The notes: a model not told the origin generated them from the letters alone. A stretch of 64,000 bases of DNA from Austwickia sp. (GCA_016699675.1 CP064985.1:2728001-2792000), one strand, 5' to 3'. Positions 36,732-46,387 are shown, counted from the stretch's first letter. Program-made: numbers and translations.

Positions 36732-37334
36732 GTGCCGCCCACGTCGCCTCCCGTCGTGCTCGACCCCGCCCTCGTCATCGGCTTGGGCAACCCGGGCGCG
36801 GAGTACGCCGGCAACCGGCACAACGTGGGCGCCATGGTGCTGGACGAGTTGGCAACCCGCTGCGGCGCGAGCCTGCGCCGCCACAAGGCCCGGGCCATGG
36901 TCGCCGATGCTCGGCTGGGCGTGCGAGCGGGCGGGGCCCCCGGCCCGCGCGTGATCCTCGCCCGGCCCACGACGTACATGAACGAATCCGGCGCCGCGAC
37001 GGCGGCGCTCGCGTCGTTCTACGCGATCCCCGCCGGCGCCGTGGTGGTCGTTCACGATGAACTTGAGTTGTCGTTCGGGGAAATTCGCGTCAAGCGCGGC
37101 GGGGGCGAAGGCGGGCATAACGGACTTCGTTCGATTTCGTCCGCCCTGCGCACCAGGGACTACCTGCGGGTGCGCGTGGGAATTGGACGACCGCCCGGTC
37201 GGCAAACGCCGGCGGATTTCGTTCTTCGCGACTTCGGGGCCGCCGAGCGCAAAGAGCTGCCGTTCGTACTTTCGGACGCTGCGGATCAGGTCGAGGTTTG
37301 CTTGGCGGAAGGTGAGTCAAAGCCCGGGTTGTGA
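36732..37334 (+). CDS. pth: Peptidyl-tRNA hydrolase
   Basis: Pth releases peptides from prematurely dropped peptidyl-tRNA. The 200-residue protein has IGLGNPGAEYAGNRHNVGAM near residue 16, including the catalytic His of RHNVG. ARPTTYMNESG near 80 and VVHDELELSFGEIRVK near 103 include the catalytic Asp, and GGGEGGHNGLRSI follows. The GTG at 36732 is set by the -10 box spacing and the conserved start. Intact. Confidence 0.96.
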   Translation: MPPTSPPVVLDPALVIGLGNPGAEYAGNRHNVGAMVLDELATRCGASLRRHKARAMVADARLGVRAGGAPGPRVILARPTTYMNESGAATAALASFYAIPAGAVVVVHDELELSFGEIRVKRGGGEGGHNGLRSISSALRTRDYLRVRVGIGRPPGRQTPADFVLRDFGAAERKELPFVLSDAADQVEVCLAEGESKPGL

Positions 37335-37455
37335 CGGGGTGCGGTGTCGGCGCCCCGACGCGGTGACGGCACCCCACCTGCGCAGAGTCCGGCGTCGCTC
37401 CGGACCGGCGGCCCGACCCGGGCGTGCCATCCTGTGACACTCGAGGGATAGTTGT

Positions 37456-37508
37456 GAATGGCGCACGGCCATTCGTCTAGCGCCGCAGGGGTGCCCGCGC
37501 TATAGGCT
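37456..37508 (+). promoter_or_regulatory. Dyad and -10 box upstream of sugar-phosphate transferase gene
   Basis: GAATGGC (37456-37462) and GCCATTC (37468-37474) form a perfect 7-bp inverted repeat around 5 bases, just upstream of where a -35 would lie. TAGGCT at 37503-37508 is the -10 box. The dyad may be an operator. The transcript would have a leader of about 165 bases. The rest of the 345-base gap shows nothing else. Confidence 0.45.
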
Positions 37509-37679
37509 GGGACCCGCGTCCCGGGGGGGACGCAGTGTTCCTTTCGGGCGAGGCAATGTCGGGGGCGCCGGGGGGCGCTCGGCAAGGACGCCGAGAGGCA
37601 TGGCGGCGAAAGCCGACATCGGGGCCCGCGGTGCCGCGGGGGTGGCACGGGGAGCAATTGCAACTGGGAGGGTTGGCAC

Positions 37680-39239
37680 GTGTCGATCCACGAACGCGAT
37701 ATCGCGCGCAGTCGCGACCGCGCGCGGCACCGCGCCGATCGGCGCCGGCCCGCACTCGAACGTCTGGACGTACCGGTCAGCAGCACCGAAATCTTCGCGC
37801 CCAGCCTGGTGGCCTCGACGACGCGCGCCTCGACCCGCAACTCCTGGTCAGTCGCCTATCTGCGGCGGGTCGTCGTCCTGGACGCCGTGGTGGGCTTAAT
37901 GTGCAGCGGCCTGGCCGCGGCGATTCGCTTCAGCGACGAGTTCGTGCCGGTGGAGTACTACGCGATCATCCCGTTGGTGGGTGTCGTGTGGGTGGCGGCG
38001 CTGGCGATGGCCAATGCCTACGAGCGGCGCTACCTCGGCGTCTCGACCGAGGAATACCGGGCGGTGGGACGGGCCGTCGTGGGGACGATGGCACTGATCG
38101 GGGTGACGTCCTTCCTGTTCACCCTGCAGCTGGCGCGCATCTACGTCCTCGCCCTCATGCCGCTGCTCCTCATCGGCGGGCTCGCCACGCGGCGGTACAT
38201 GCGGCACTGGCTCGCGGTACGCCGCGAAAAGGGGCTGCTCATGCAACGCACCGTCATCGTGGGTCGGGCCGATGCCGCGGCGTCCCTAGTGCGCAGCATC
38301 AAGCACGAACCGCATCAGGGGCTGCTGCCGGTGGCCGTCTGCACCTCGGGCATGGACACGGATTGGGACGCGACCTCCTCCATCGAGGGCGTGCCGGTCA
38401 TGGGGACCCCGCGCGACGCGATCTCCGCCGTCGACCTCTACGACGCCGAGGTCGTGGCCGTCGCGTCGCACCCGGACCTGGCGGGCAAGGCGCTCCGCCG
38501 GCTCGCTTGGGCGCTGGAGGAGCGCGCCGTGGAACTCATCGTGGCCCCCGGACTTCTCGACGTCGCCGGCCCGCGCATGACGATCCGGCCGTCGAACAAC
38601 CTCTCGCTGCTGCACGTCGAGCGGCCCTCGCACGCCACCCGGTCGGTGTTCCTCAAGGACATCATGGACCGCAGCCTGGCGTTCCTGCTGCTGCTCGCGT
38701 TGTCGCCGCTCCTGCTGACGGTGGCCTTCCTGATTCGGGTCACCGATCCGGGTCCGGTGTTCTTCAAGCAGAAGCGGGTCGGGGTCCGCGGCGAGATCTT
38801 CTACATCTACAAGTTCCGCACGATGTGCGTTGACGCCGAGAAGCGGCTCGAGGCGCTCCGGGTCAAGAGCGAGGGCAACGGCGTCCTGTTCAAGATGAAG
38901 GACGACCCGAGGGTGACGAAGGTCGGCAAGTACCTGCGCCGCTACTCCATGGACGAGCTGCCCCAGCTCCTCAACGTGTTGTTCGGAGACATGTCGCTGG
39001 TCGGCCCGCGGCCGCCGCTGCCTGCCGAGGTCGAGCAGTACGAGCCCGACGCGCTGCGTCGATTGCATGTCCGCCCCGGCATGACCGGGTTGTGGCAGGT
39101 CTCCGGGCGCAGCGACCTGTCCTGGGAGGAGTCCTTGCGGCTCGACCTGCGCTATGTCGACAACTGGTCGCCGATCGTCGACCTGCACATCCTGTTCCGT
39201 ACGTTCCGGGCGGTCACCCACAGCTCCGGCGCGTACTGA
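37680..39239 (+). CDS. Polyprenyl-phosphate sugar-1-phosphate transferase (exopolysaccharide initiation)
   Basis: This 519-residue membrane protein starts a lipid-linked polysaccharide by moving a sugar-1-phosphate to polyprenyl phosphate at the inner membrane. The N-terminal half has about four hydrophobic helices and a CoA-binding-like fold (VIVGRADAAASLVRSIKHEP). A further helix (LAFLLLLALSPLLLTVAFLI, near residue 330) leads into the WbaP/PglC-type catalytic part, with DPGPVFFKQKRVGVRGEIFY, YKFRTMCVDAEKRLE, MDELPQLLNVLFGDMSLVG and PRPPLPAEV. The GTG at 37680 is the most upstream in-frame start consistent with the leader. No glycosyltransferase cluster is adjacent; it stands alone before mfd. 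Confidence 0.92.
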   Translation: MSIHERDIARSRDRARHRADRRRPALERLDVPVSSTEIFAPSLVASTTRASTRNSWSVAYLRRVVVLDAVVGLMCSGLAAAIRFSDEFVPVEYYAIIPLVGVVWVAALAMANAYERRYLGVSTEEYRAVGRAVVGTMALIGVTSFLFTLQLARIYVLALMPLLLIGGLATRRYMRHWLAVRREKGLLMQRTVIVGRADAAASLVRSIKHEPHQGLLPVAVCTSGMDTDWDATSSIEGVPVMGTPRDAISAVDLYDAEVVAVASHPDLAGKALRRLAWALEERAVELIVAPGLLDVAGPRMTIRPSNNLSLLHVERPSHATRSVFLKDIMDRSLAFLLLLALSPLLLTVAFLIRVTDPGPVFFKQKRVGVRGEIFYIYKFRTMCVDAEKRLEALRVKSEGNGVLFKMKDDPRVTKVGKYLRRYSMDELPQLLNVLFGDMSLVGPRPPLPAEVEQYEPDALRRLHVRPGMTGLWQVSGRSDLSWEESLRLDLRYVDNWSPIVDLHILFRTFRAVTHSSGAY

Positions 39240-39286
39240 CAGCGGCGGCCCTTGGGCTGTGGGCCCCGCCCGCGCTCCCCGGTCCT

Positions 39287-39323
39287 GATCGCGCCCCGCG
39301 GCCACCCACCGCGGGGCGCGATC
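39287..39323 (+). terminator. Strong hairpin after sugar-phosphate transferase gene
   Basis: GATCGCGCCCCGCGG (39287-39301) and CCGCGGGGCGCGATC (39309-39323) form a perfect 15-bp stem with a 7-base loop. No T-run follows. Confidence 0.8.
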
Positions 39324-39510
39324 CGCGTGCGCCACGGCACAGTCGCCGTACCAGGCCGGGGGGTGCCATGGGCGATTTCTGTCACCATGGTTGCGGGGTG
39401 CCCCGGCCCGGGGGGCGACGCGGGGTGACCAGGCGGGGTTCGGCGGCCCCGAGGCGCTCCGTGGGGCGGTTGGGGGCGGGAGGCTTGTCGCCCCTGTCCG
39501 AGGCGGCGTT

Positions 39511-39516
39511 TAGGCT
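39511..39516 (+). promoter_or_regulatory. -10 box before mfd
   Basis: TAGGCT ends 8 bases before an in-frame GTG at 39525 and about 93 bases before the mfd ATG that has an AAGGAG site. A leaderless start at 39525 would add 28 residues to Mfd. Confidence 0.5.
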
Positions 39517-39608
39517 GTCGCGGGGTGTCGGCGTACGGCGGTTGCCGGGCTCGCCCCCCAGGGCCTCGTGTCCCGAGGCCGCCCGACGTACGTGCCCCAA
39601 GGAGCCCC

Positions 39609-42600
39609 ATGAGCCTGGTCCGTCTCGCGACGGCGCTGGCAGCTGACCCTTCGATCCGGCGCGCGCTCGCGGCCGCCGACGCCGGTGAGGCCCAAGTCGA
39701 CATCGCCCTCGCGACGGGGGCGCGGCCGGTGTTCGTGGCCGCGCTGGCCGGGGCCGGTGGGTCGGGTGGGCCTGAGAGCGCCGAACACGACGACGGTACG
39801 CCGGGAGCGGCTGCCCCGGGGGCCCCGGCCGGGACGCCCCCGGCCGCTGGGGCGCCGATCCTGGTGGTGGCCGCCACGGGCCGCGAGGCCGAGGACATGG
39901 TCACCGCCCTGCGCGCGTTCCTGCCGGCCGAGGCGGTCGCGCACCTGCCGAGCTGGGAGACCCTGCCGCACGAGCGGCTCAGCCCCCGCAGCGACACCGT
40001 GGGGCGCCGCCTGGCCGTGCTGCGCCGCCTCGCGCACCCGGACCCGCATGACGCGGCGTACGGTCCCATCCGCGTCCTCGTCGTCCCCGTGCGTGCCCTG
40101 CTGCAGCCGTTGACCCGCGGCCTCGGGGAGCTCACCCCGGTGGCGCTGCACGCGGGCGACGAACGCGCCATGGAGGACGTGGTGGCGGCGCTGGTGGGCG
40201 CGGCGTACGTGCGCACCGACCTCGTCGAGCGTCGCGGCGAGTTCGCCGTCCGCGGCGGCATCCTCGACGTCTTCCCGCCCACCGAGGACCACCCGATCCG
40301 GGTGGAGTTCTTCGGCGACACGGTCGAGGAGATCCGGACCTTCCGGGTCGCCGACCAGCGCTCCCTGGACCTCGCCGCGCACGGCCTGTGGGCGCCGCCG
40401 TGCCGCGAGATCCTGCTGACGGACCAGGTCCGCACGCGGGCGGCGGAACTGGTCGACGAGCTGCCGGGGGTGGCCGACCTGCTCGGCAAGATCGCCGCCG
40501 GCATCGCGGTCGAGGGCATGGAGTCGCTCGCGCCGGTGCTCGTCGACGGGATGGAGTCGCTGCTCGATGTGCTGCCCCGGGGCTCCCGGGTGTTGGTGAG
40601 CGACCCCGAGCGGGTCCGCGCGCGGGCCCACGACCTGGTCGCCACCAGCGATGAGTTCCTGGAGGCGAGTTGGTCGGGGGCGGCCGCCGGCGCCGCCGTA
40701 CCGATCGATCTGCAGGCCGTCCTCGGCGAGGGTTCCTTCTGGACGGTCGCGCGGGCCCGTGAGCACGCGCTCGGGCGCGGCCTGCCGTGGTGGACCATGA
40801 CGCCGTTCGCCGCCGACGAGAGCCTGGCCGGGTTCGCGGGGCGGCTCAGCGATGCCGGCGACGACGCGCTCGCGGTCACCGTCGACAGCCACGACATGGA
40901 GGGGCTGCGCGGCGACGGCGAGGCGATCCGTGCCGCGCTGCGGCGCTGGGCGATCGACGAGGGGCGCCGGGTCGCGGTCGTGACGGAGGGTACCGGCCTC
41001 GGCAAACGGCTCGCCGAGGTGCTCGCCGAGCAGGGCATTCCGGGGCAACTGGAGCCCGACGGGCTCGGCCCGGGCTTCCTCGCCGAGTCGGGAATCGTGC
41101 ACGTCACGACCGGCTGTCTGCCGCGGGGGTTCACCGCGCCGGCCGCGAACCTCGTGGTCGTCACCGAGACAGACCTGGTGGGGCAGGGCGGCGCCGGCGG
41201 CGCCGGGTCGACCCGGGACATGCGCAAGATGCCGTCCAGGCGGCGCAACCAGGTCGACCCGCTGCAGCTGCGGCCGGGGGACTTCGTGGTGCACGAGCAG
41301 CACGGCGTGGGCCGGTTCGTGGAGATGACCCAGCGCACCGTCCAGGGGGCGACCCGCGAATATCTGGTGCTGGAGTACGCCGCCTCCAAGCGGGGCCAGC
41401 CCGGCGACCGGCTCTTCGTGCCCACGGACCAGCTGGACCAGGTGACGCGGTACGTCGGCGGCGAGGCGCCCACCCTCAACAAGCTGGGCGGCTCGGACTG
41501 GGCGAAGACCAAGTCCCGCGCGAAGCGGCACGTCAAGCAGATCGCGGGCGAGCTGATCCGGCTCTACTCGGCGCGGATGGCCACCCGTGGCCACGCGTTT
41601 GCGGCCGACTCGCCCTGGCAGCGGGAGCTGGAGGACGCCTTCGCCTACGTCGAGACCCCGGACCAGCTCTCCTCCATCGACGAGGTCAAGGCCGACATGG
41701 AGAAGGAGGTCCCGATGGACCGCCTGATCTGTGGCGACGTGGGTTACGGCAAGACTGAAATCGCCGTGCGGGCCGCGTTCAAGGCGATCCAGGACGGCAA
41801 GCAGGTCGCCGTGCTGGTCCCGACGACGCTGCTCGTCCAGCAGCACCAGGTGACCTTCTCCGAGCGCTACGCGCAGTTCCCGGTGCGGGTGAAGGCGCTG
41901 TCCCGGTTCCAGAGCGACGCCGAGGTCAAGGAGGTCATCGAGGGGTTGCGCGACGGCACGGTGGACCTGGTCATCGGAACGCACCGGCTCCTGTCGCCGG
42001 AGGTGAAGTTCAAGGACCTCGGCCTGGTGGTCATCGACGAGGAACAACGCTTCGGCGTCGAGCACAAGGAGCAGCTCAAGGCGCTGCGCACCAACGTCGA
42101 CGTCCTGGCCATGAGCGCCACCCCGATCCCACGCACCCTGGAGATGGCGGTCACCGGCATCCGCGAGATGTCGACGCTGGCCACCCCGCCGGAGGAGCGG
42201 CACCCGGTGCTGACGTTCGTGGGCGCGTACGACGAGAAGCAGGTCGTGGCCGCCATCCGCCGCGAGCTGCTGCGCGAGGGCCAGGTGTTCTTCGTGCACA
42301 ACCGGGTGCAGTCGATCGAGAAGACCGCGGCGCGGCTGCGGGAGCTGGTGCCGGAGGCGCGGATCGCGACCGCGCACGGACAGATGGGGGAGTCCCGGCT
42401 GGAGCAGGTCGTCGTCGACTTCTGGGAGCGCCGGGCGGACGTGCTCGTCTGTACGACGATCGTGGAGACCGGCCTGGACGTCTCCAACGCCAACACCTTG
42501 ATCGTCGACCGGGCCGACGTGTTGGGCCTCTCCCAGCTGCACCAGCTGCGCGGCCGGGTCGGGCGCGGCCGGGAGCGGGCCTACGCCTACTTCCTCTACC

Positions 42601-43334
42601 CGGCCGGCCAGCCGCTGACCGAGACCGCGCACGACCGGCTCGCGACGATCGCCTCGCACACCGACCTCGGCGCGGGCATGGCCGTGGCCATGAAGGACCT
42701 GGAGATCCGCGGCGCCGGCAACCTGCTCGGCGGCGAGCAGTCGGGGCACATCGCGGGCGTCGGCTTCGACCTGTACGTGCGCCTCGTCGGGGAGGCGGTC
42801 GCCGACTTCCGGGATCCGGACCGGGTGGAGGCACCGGTCGAGATCAAGATCGAGCTGCCCGTCGACGCGCACCTGCCGCACGAGTACGTGCCCGGGGAGC
42901 GGCTGCGCCTGGAGGCGTACAAGAAGCTCGCGCAGGTCGCCGACGAGGCCGAGCTGGACGAGATCGTGGCCGAGCTCGTGGACCGGTACGGCGCGCTGCC
43001 GCCCGCGGCCGAGAACCTCGTCGAGGTGGCGCGGCTGCGGACGGTGGCCCGGGCGGCCGGCGTGGCCGACATCGGCGTACAGGGCAACTTCGTGCGGTTC
43101 GGCCCGGTCGAGCTGCCCGAGAGCCGGCTGATGCGCCTGCAGCGGGTCTACAAGGGCACGGTGGTCAAGCCGGCGCTCCGGCAGATCCTGGTGCCCGCCC
43201 CGAAGACCGCACCGGTCGGGGGGCGCCCGTTGCGGGATAAGGCCGTGCTGGACTGGGCCGCGGAGCTCATCCGGGCGATCATGCTGGCCGAGCTGACGCG
43301 CACGGGGGCGCCGGCGGACGCCGTACGTCGGTAG
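39609..43334 (+). CDS. mfd: Transcription-repair coupling factor
   Basis: Mfd removes RNA polymerase stalled at DNA damage and recruits UvrA. The 1241-residue protein shows the standard order. The UvrB-homology region includes LPSWETLPHERLSPRSDTVG near residue 118 and RRGEFAVRGGILDVFPPTED near 212. The RNA-polymerase interaction domain starts with LRPGDFVVHEQHGVGRFVEM near 555. The helicase motifs are ICGDVGYGKTEIAVRAAFKA (Walker A), VIDEEQRFGVEHKE (DEEQ box), MSATPIPRTLEMA and QLRGRVGRGRERAYAY. A TRCF C-terminal domain ends it. An Ala/Pro/Gly insert lies near residues 58-80. The ATG follows AAGGAG. Intact. Confidence 0.97.
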   Translation: MSLVRLATALAADPSIRRALAAADAGEAQVDIALATGARPVFVAALAGAGGSGGPESAEHDDGTPGAAAPGAPAGTPPAAGAPILVVAATGREAEDMVTALRAFLPAEAVAHLPSWETLPHERLSPRSDTVGRRLAVLRRLAHPDPHDAAYGPIRVLVVPVRALLQPLTRGLGELTPVALHAGDERAMEDVVAALVGAAYVRTDLVERRGEFAVRGGILDVFPPTEDHPIRVEFFGDTVEEIRTFRVADQRSLDLAAHGLWAPPCREILLTDQVRTRAAELVDELPGVADLLGKIAAGIAVEGMESLAPVLVDGMESLLDVLPRGSRVLVSDPERVRARAHDLVATSDEFLEASWSGAAAGAAVPIDLQAVLGEGSFWTVARAREHALGRGLPWWTMTPFAADESLAGFAGRLSDAGDDALAVTVDSHDMEGLRGDGEAIRAALRRWAIDEGRRVAVVTEGTGLGKRLAEVLAEQGIPGQLEPDGLGPGFLAESGIVHVTTGCLPRGFTAPAANLVVVTETDLVGQGGAGGAGSTRDMRKMPSRRRNQVDPLQLRPGDFVVHEQHGVGRFVEMTQRTVQGATREYLVLEYAASKRGQPGDRLFVPTDQLDQVTRYVGGEAPTLNKLGGSDWAKTKSRAKRHVKQIAGELIRLYSARMATRGHAFAADSPWQRELEDAFAYVETPDQLSSIDEVKADMEKEVPMDRLICGDVGYGKTEIAVRAAFKAIQDGKQVAVLVPTTLLVQQHQVTFSERYAQFPVRVKALSRFQSDAEVKEVIEGLRDGTVDLVIGTHRLLSPEVKFKDLGLVVIDEEQRFGVEHKEQLKALRTNVDVLAMSATPIPRTLEMAVTGIREMSTLATPPEERHPVLTFVGAYDEKQVVAAIRRELLREGQVFFVHNRVQSIEKTAARLRELVPEARIATAHGQMGESRLEQVVVDFWERRADVLVCTTIVETGLDVSNANTLIVDRADVLGLSQLHQLRGRVGRGRERAYAYFLYPAGQPLTETAHDRLATIASHTDLGAGMAVAMKDLEIRGAGNLLGGEQSGHIAGVGFDLYVRLVGEAVADFRDPDRVEAPVEIKIELPVDAHLPHEYVPGERLRLEAYKKLAQVADEAELDEIVAELVDRYGALPPAAENLVEVARLRTVARAAGVADIGVQGNFVRFGPVELPESRLMRLQRVYKGTVVKPALRQILVPAPKTAPVGGRPLRDKAVLDWAAELIRAIMLAELTRTGAPADAVRR

Positions 43335-43508
43335 CCGGCCGGCACCCGGGCGCTTTCGCTGGGGAGTTGCCCCCGCGCGTACCCGGATTCGCCCGCTATG
43401 CCCCTTCCGCCGGCCCGGCGGGGCTGGCAAGGTGAGGGGCGCACGTCGCCAGCCAACGCCGGGTGGTCGCCGCGAGGCGCGGGCCCGGCCCGGGCCCGAG
43501 GAGGGCGG

Positions 43509-45398
43509 ATGACCGCCGCACGCCGACGCAGGACCGTTCTGAGCATCGCCGCCGCTGTCGCGACTCTTGGGGGCGCGGGCGCCCTGGCGGCCCCGGCGGT
43601 CGCGAACCCGCCGGCGCGGCATGCGTCAGCGGCGTCCGCTCCAGTCGCGACGGCCCCGGCGACGGCGCCCGCGCTGGTGCCGCCCAAGACGCCGACGGCC
43701 GTGGGCACCGGCGGGGCCGTGACGACGGTCGACAACTACGCGACCGCCATCGGCCTGGAGGTGCTGCGGCAGGGCGGCAACGCGGTCGACGCCGCGGTGG
43801 CGACGGCGGCGGCGCTGGGCGTCACGGAGCCGTACAGCGCCGGCATCGGCGGGGGCGGCTACTTTATGTACTACGACGCCAAGACCAAGGCGCTACACAC
43901 CCTCGACGGGCGCGAGACCGCGCCCCGGCGGATCACCCACGACGCGTTCGTCGACCCGGCGACCGGCAAGCCGTACCCGCTGATGCCGCAGCTGGCGACC
44001 AGCGGCGTCAGCGTCGGGGTGCCCGGCACGCCGGCCACCTGGGACGAGGCGCTGCGCCGCTGGGGCAGCCGCTCGCTGGCGCAGGCGTTGGAGCCGGCCG
44101 CCCGGCTCGCGCAGGAGGGGTTCGTCGTCGACGCGACGTTCCGTAGCCAGACCCTCGACAACAAGGCGCGGTTCGCCGCGTTCCCGGACACGGCCCGGCT
44201 CTTCCTCCCCGGCGGGGACGCCCCCCAGGTGGGGACCGTGTTCGCGAATCCCGACCTGGCGACGACATACCGGATGATCGGCGACAAGGGGGTGGCCCAG
44301 GGGTTCTACCGCGGCCCCCTGGCCGTGCAGATCGCCGACACGGTGCGCCAGCCCAAGAAGGCCGCCAACACGACGTTGCCGGTGCCGGCGGGGTCGATGA
44401 CGCCGGCCGACCTTGCGACGTACAAGGTCGTGCCGGGCAAGCCGGTGACCTCGACGTACCGCGGGATGACCGTTCACGGCATGGACGGCTCATCCTCCGG
44501 CGGGACGTCGGTGGGCGAGGCCCTCGGCATCCTGGACACGGTCGACCTGCAGGGCATGAGCAAGCCGGCGGCGCAGCACTACTACCTGGCGGCGTCCGCG
44601 CTGGCGTTCGCGGACCGGGCGAAGTACTCCGGGGATCCGGCGTTCGTGGACGTCCCCGTGGCCGCGCTGCTCTCGCGGGGGTTCGCGGAGCAGCGCGCCT
44701 GCCAGATCGACCCGGCGAAGGCCCTGGTCACGCCCGCGAAGGCAGGCGACGTGGCCGCGCCGGGCGGGTGTCGGGCCGAGGCGGCGGTGGCACGGCCCGA
44801 CACCGAGAACGTCTCGACGACGAACCTGACGGTCGCGGACTGGTGGGGCAACGTGGTCGAGTACACGCTGACGATCGAGCAGACCGGTGGCTCCGGCATG
44901 GTCGTCCCCGGGCGGGGTTTCCTGCTCAACAACGAGCTGACCGACTTCACCGCGGCGTACGACCCGGCCGACCCCAACCGCATCGAGCCGGGCAAGCGCC
45001 CCCGCTCGTCGATGTCGCCGACGATCATCACGAGGCAGGGCGAACCGTTCCTCGCGCTCGGCTCGCCCGGCGGGTCCACGATCATCACCACCGTGCTGCA
45101 GACCATCGTGAATCGGGTCGACCTGGGCATGACGACGCCCGAGGCGCTCGCCGCGCCCCGGGCCTCGCTGCGCAACACCGCCGCGGTGACGGCCGAGCCG
45201 GCCTACCTGGCGGCGCACGGGGCGGCCCTGACCGCGCTGGGCTACCGGCTCAACCCTGCCGGAGATGCCCTGACCAGCGCCGCCGAGATCGGGGCGGCCA
45301 CGGCGATCGAGGTCGGGGGCGGCGGGAGCCTGACGGCGGTCGCCGAGCCGGTACGTCGTGGCGGCGGGTCGGCCGGGGTGGTCAACCCGGTGAAGTAG
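43509..45398 (+). CDS. ggt: Secreted gamma-glutamyltransferase
   Basis: GGT cleaves glutathione and gamma-glutamyl amides outside the membrane. The 629-residue precursor has a signal peptide (RRRRTVLSIAAAVATLG, cleavage near ALAAPAVA). After a Pro/Ala spacer come GGNAVDAAVATAAALGVTEP and YSAGIGGGGYFMYYD with DGRETAP. Self-cleavage should occur before the threonine in NVSTTNLTVADWWGN (residue about 441), giving two subunits. GGSGMVVPGRGFLLNNELTDF and RPRSSMSPTI, then LGSPGGSTIITTV, complete the active site. The usual catalytic TTH is TTN here. GAGGAGG precedes the ATG. Followed by a repeat cluster. Confidence 0.95.
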   Translation: MTAARRRRTVLSIAAAVATLGGAGALAAPAVANPPARHASAASAPVATAPATAPALVPPKTPTAVGTGGAVTTVDNYATAIGLEVLRQGGNAVDAAVATAAALGVTEPYSAGIGGGGYFMYYDAKTKALHTLDGRETAPRRITHDAFVDPATGKPYPLMPQLATSGVSVGVPGTPATWDEALRRWGSRSLAQALEPAARLAQEGFVVDATFRSQTLDNKARFAAFPDTARLFLPGGDAPQVGTVFANPDLATTYRMIGDKGVAQGFYRGPLAVQIADTVRQPKKAANTTLPVPAGSMTPADLATYKVVPGKPVTSTYRGMTVHGMDGSSSGGTSVGEALGILDTVDLQGMSKPAAQHYYLAASALAFADRAKYSGDPAFVDVPVAALLSRGFAEQRACQIDPAKALVTPAKAGDVAAPGGCRAEAAVARPDTENVSTTNLTVADWWGNVVEYTLTIEQTGGSGMVVPGRGFLLNNELTDFTAAYDPADPNRIEPGKRPRSSMSPTIITRQGEPFLALGSPGGSTIITTVLQTIVNRVDLGMTTPEALAAPRASLRNTAAVTAEPAYLAAHGAALTALGYRLNPAGDALTSAAEIGAATAIEVGGGGSLTAVAEPVRRGGGSAGVVNPVK

Positions 45399-45420
45399 TC
45401 GGGGCGGCGCCCCGTTCTCC

Positions 45421-45541
45421 CGACTGGCGCCCCATTTCCCACTGGCGCCCTAGTTCCCTGACGGTTCCCGACTGGCGCCCTATTTCCCCGACTGCCGCCC
45501 CTCTTCAAGCGGGGCGCCAGTGGGGGAAATAGGGCGCCAGT
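45421..45541. repeat. Cluster of direct and inverted ACTGGCGCCC repeats
   Basis: Units of ACTGGCGCCC followed by a TATTTCCC-like tail occur three times in direct order (45423, 45441, 45471), once degenerate (45491), and twice inverted (45511-45541). The direct pair at 45423-45450 and the inverted pair can fold into one long stem. It fills the gap between the convergent ggt and SDR genes, so it may act as a two-way terminator, or be an extragenic repeat family. Confidence 0.75.
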
Positions 45542-45596
45542 GCGGGTGGGGACTAGCGGGGGATCAGCGCGCCGGGGGATCAGCGGCTCCGGAGGA

Positions 45597-46387
45597 TCAC
45601 CGGCCCCGGGGGCGCAGCATGCGGCGCTTGGCCTCGTCCGGGAGCACGCCGGCCAACGTCATAAGCGCCCGGTAGGGGCGGCGGGGGAAGCTCACCGGAG
45701 AGTCGCGGCGCAGGGCCTCCAGGGCCTGCGCCGCGCAGTCGTCGGCGCTGATCCGCATCCACTGCGGCGGGCCCGAGGCCGCGCCCTGGTCCATGCCGGC
45801 GACCTGGTCGAACTCGGTGTCGACCGGGCCGGGCGCCAGCTCTGTCGCGTCACGCCCGTGCCCGCCAGCTCGAGCCGCCACGACTCGCACAGGCCGTGGA
45901 CGTAGTGCTTGGTGGCGGCGTACACCGCGCCGTTCGCCATCGGCATCTGACCCGCGCCGGAGCCGACCACCATGATCGCGCCGGCGCCCCGGGCGGCCAT
46001 AGCCGCCCCCACCCGCCGTACGAGTGCCGTCGTCGCGGTGACGTTGACCGCGATGAGTTGGGCGATCCGGTCCCAGTCCTGGTCGACGAAGCGGCACTCC
46101 TGCCCGAGGCCGGCGTTGTTGATCAGGACGTCGATCGGGCCCGCGGCGAGGATCTCGTCGGCGAGAGCCGAGACGGCCGAGGTGTCGGCGAGATCGGTCG
46201 GGCGCACGGTGACGCCCAGCTGCGGGTGGCCGGCGCGCAGCTCCCCGGCGAGGGCCTCGAGCCGGTCCCGGCGCCGGGCGACGAGGACCAGTTCGGACGC
46301 GGTGGGCGCAAGCCGTCGGGCGAGCGCCGCGCCGATGCCGGCGGAGGCGCCGGTGACGAGCATGCGGCCGGTCAGAGAGGTCGTCAT
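45597..46387 (-). pseudogene. Short-chain dehydrogenase/reductase, one frameshift
   Basis: From the ATG at 46387 the SDR features are all present: LVTGASAGIGAALARRLAP (cofactor), DVLINNAGLGQE, a serine region VVGSGAGQMPMANGAVYAAT and the catalytic YAATK. The frame changes near 45845: GTGVT in one frame should join TELAPGPVDTEFDQVAGMD, which runs in another frame to the stop at 45597. The joined protein of about 262 residues is a normal SDR length. One missing base explains it. As the catalytic half is intact, a sequencing or assembly slip is as likely as true loss. Substrate unknown. Confidence 0.8.

Noticed and set aside
43335..43508. Small gene between mfd and ggt
   Set aside because: No frame with a start, ribosome site and plausible composition.
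39510..43622. Minus-strand open frame of 1370 codons opposite mfd
   Set aside because: It lies antisense to an intact Mfd, has low-complexity Arg/His/Val/Gly composition and no motif; it is a by-product of GC-rich codon structure.
45421..45541. Possible CRISPR array
   Set aside because: Units are short, in mixed orientation, without regular unique spacers, and no cas genes are nearby.
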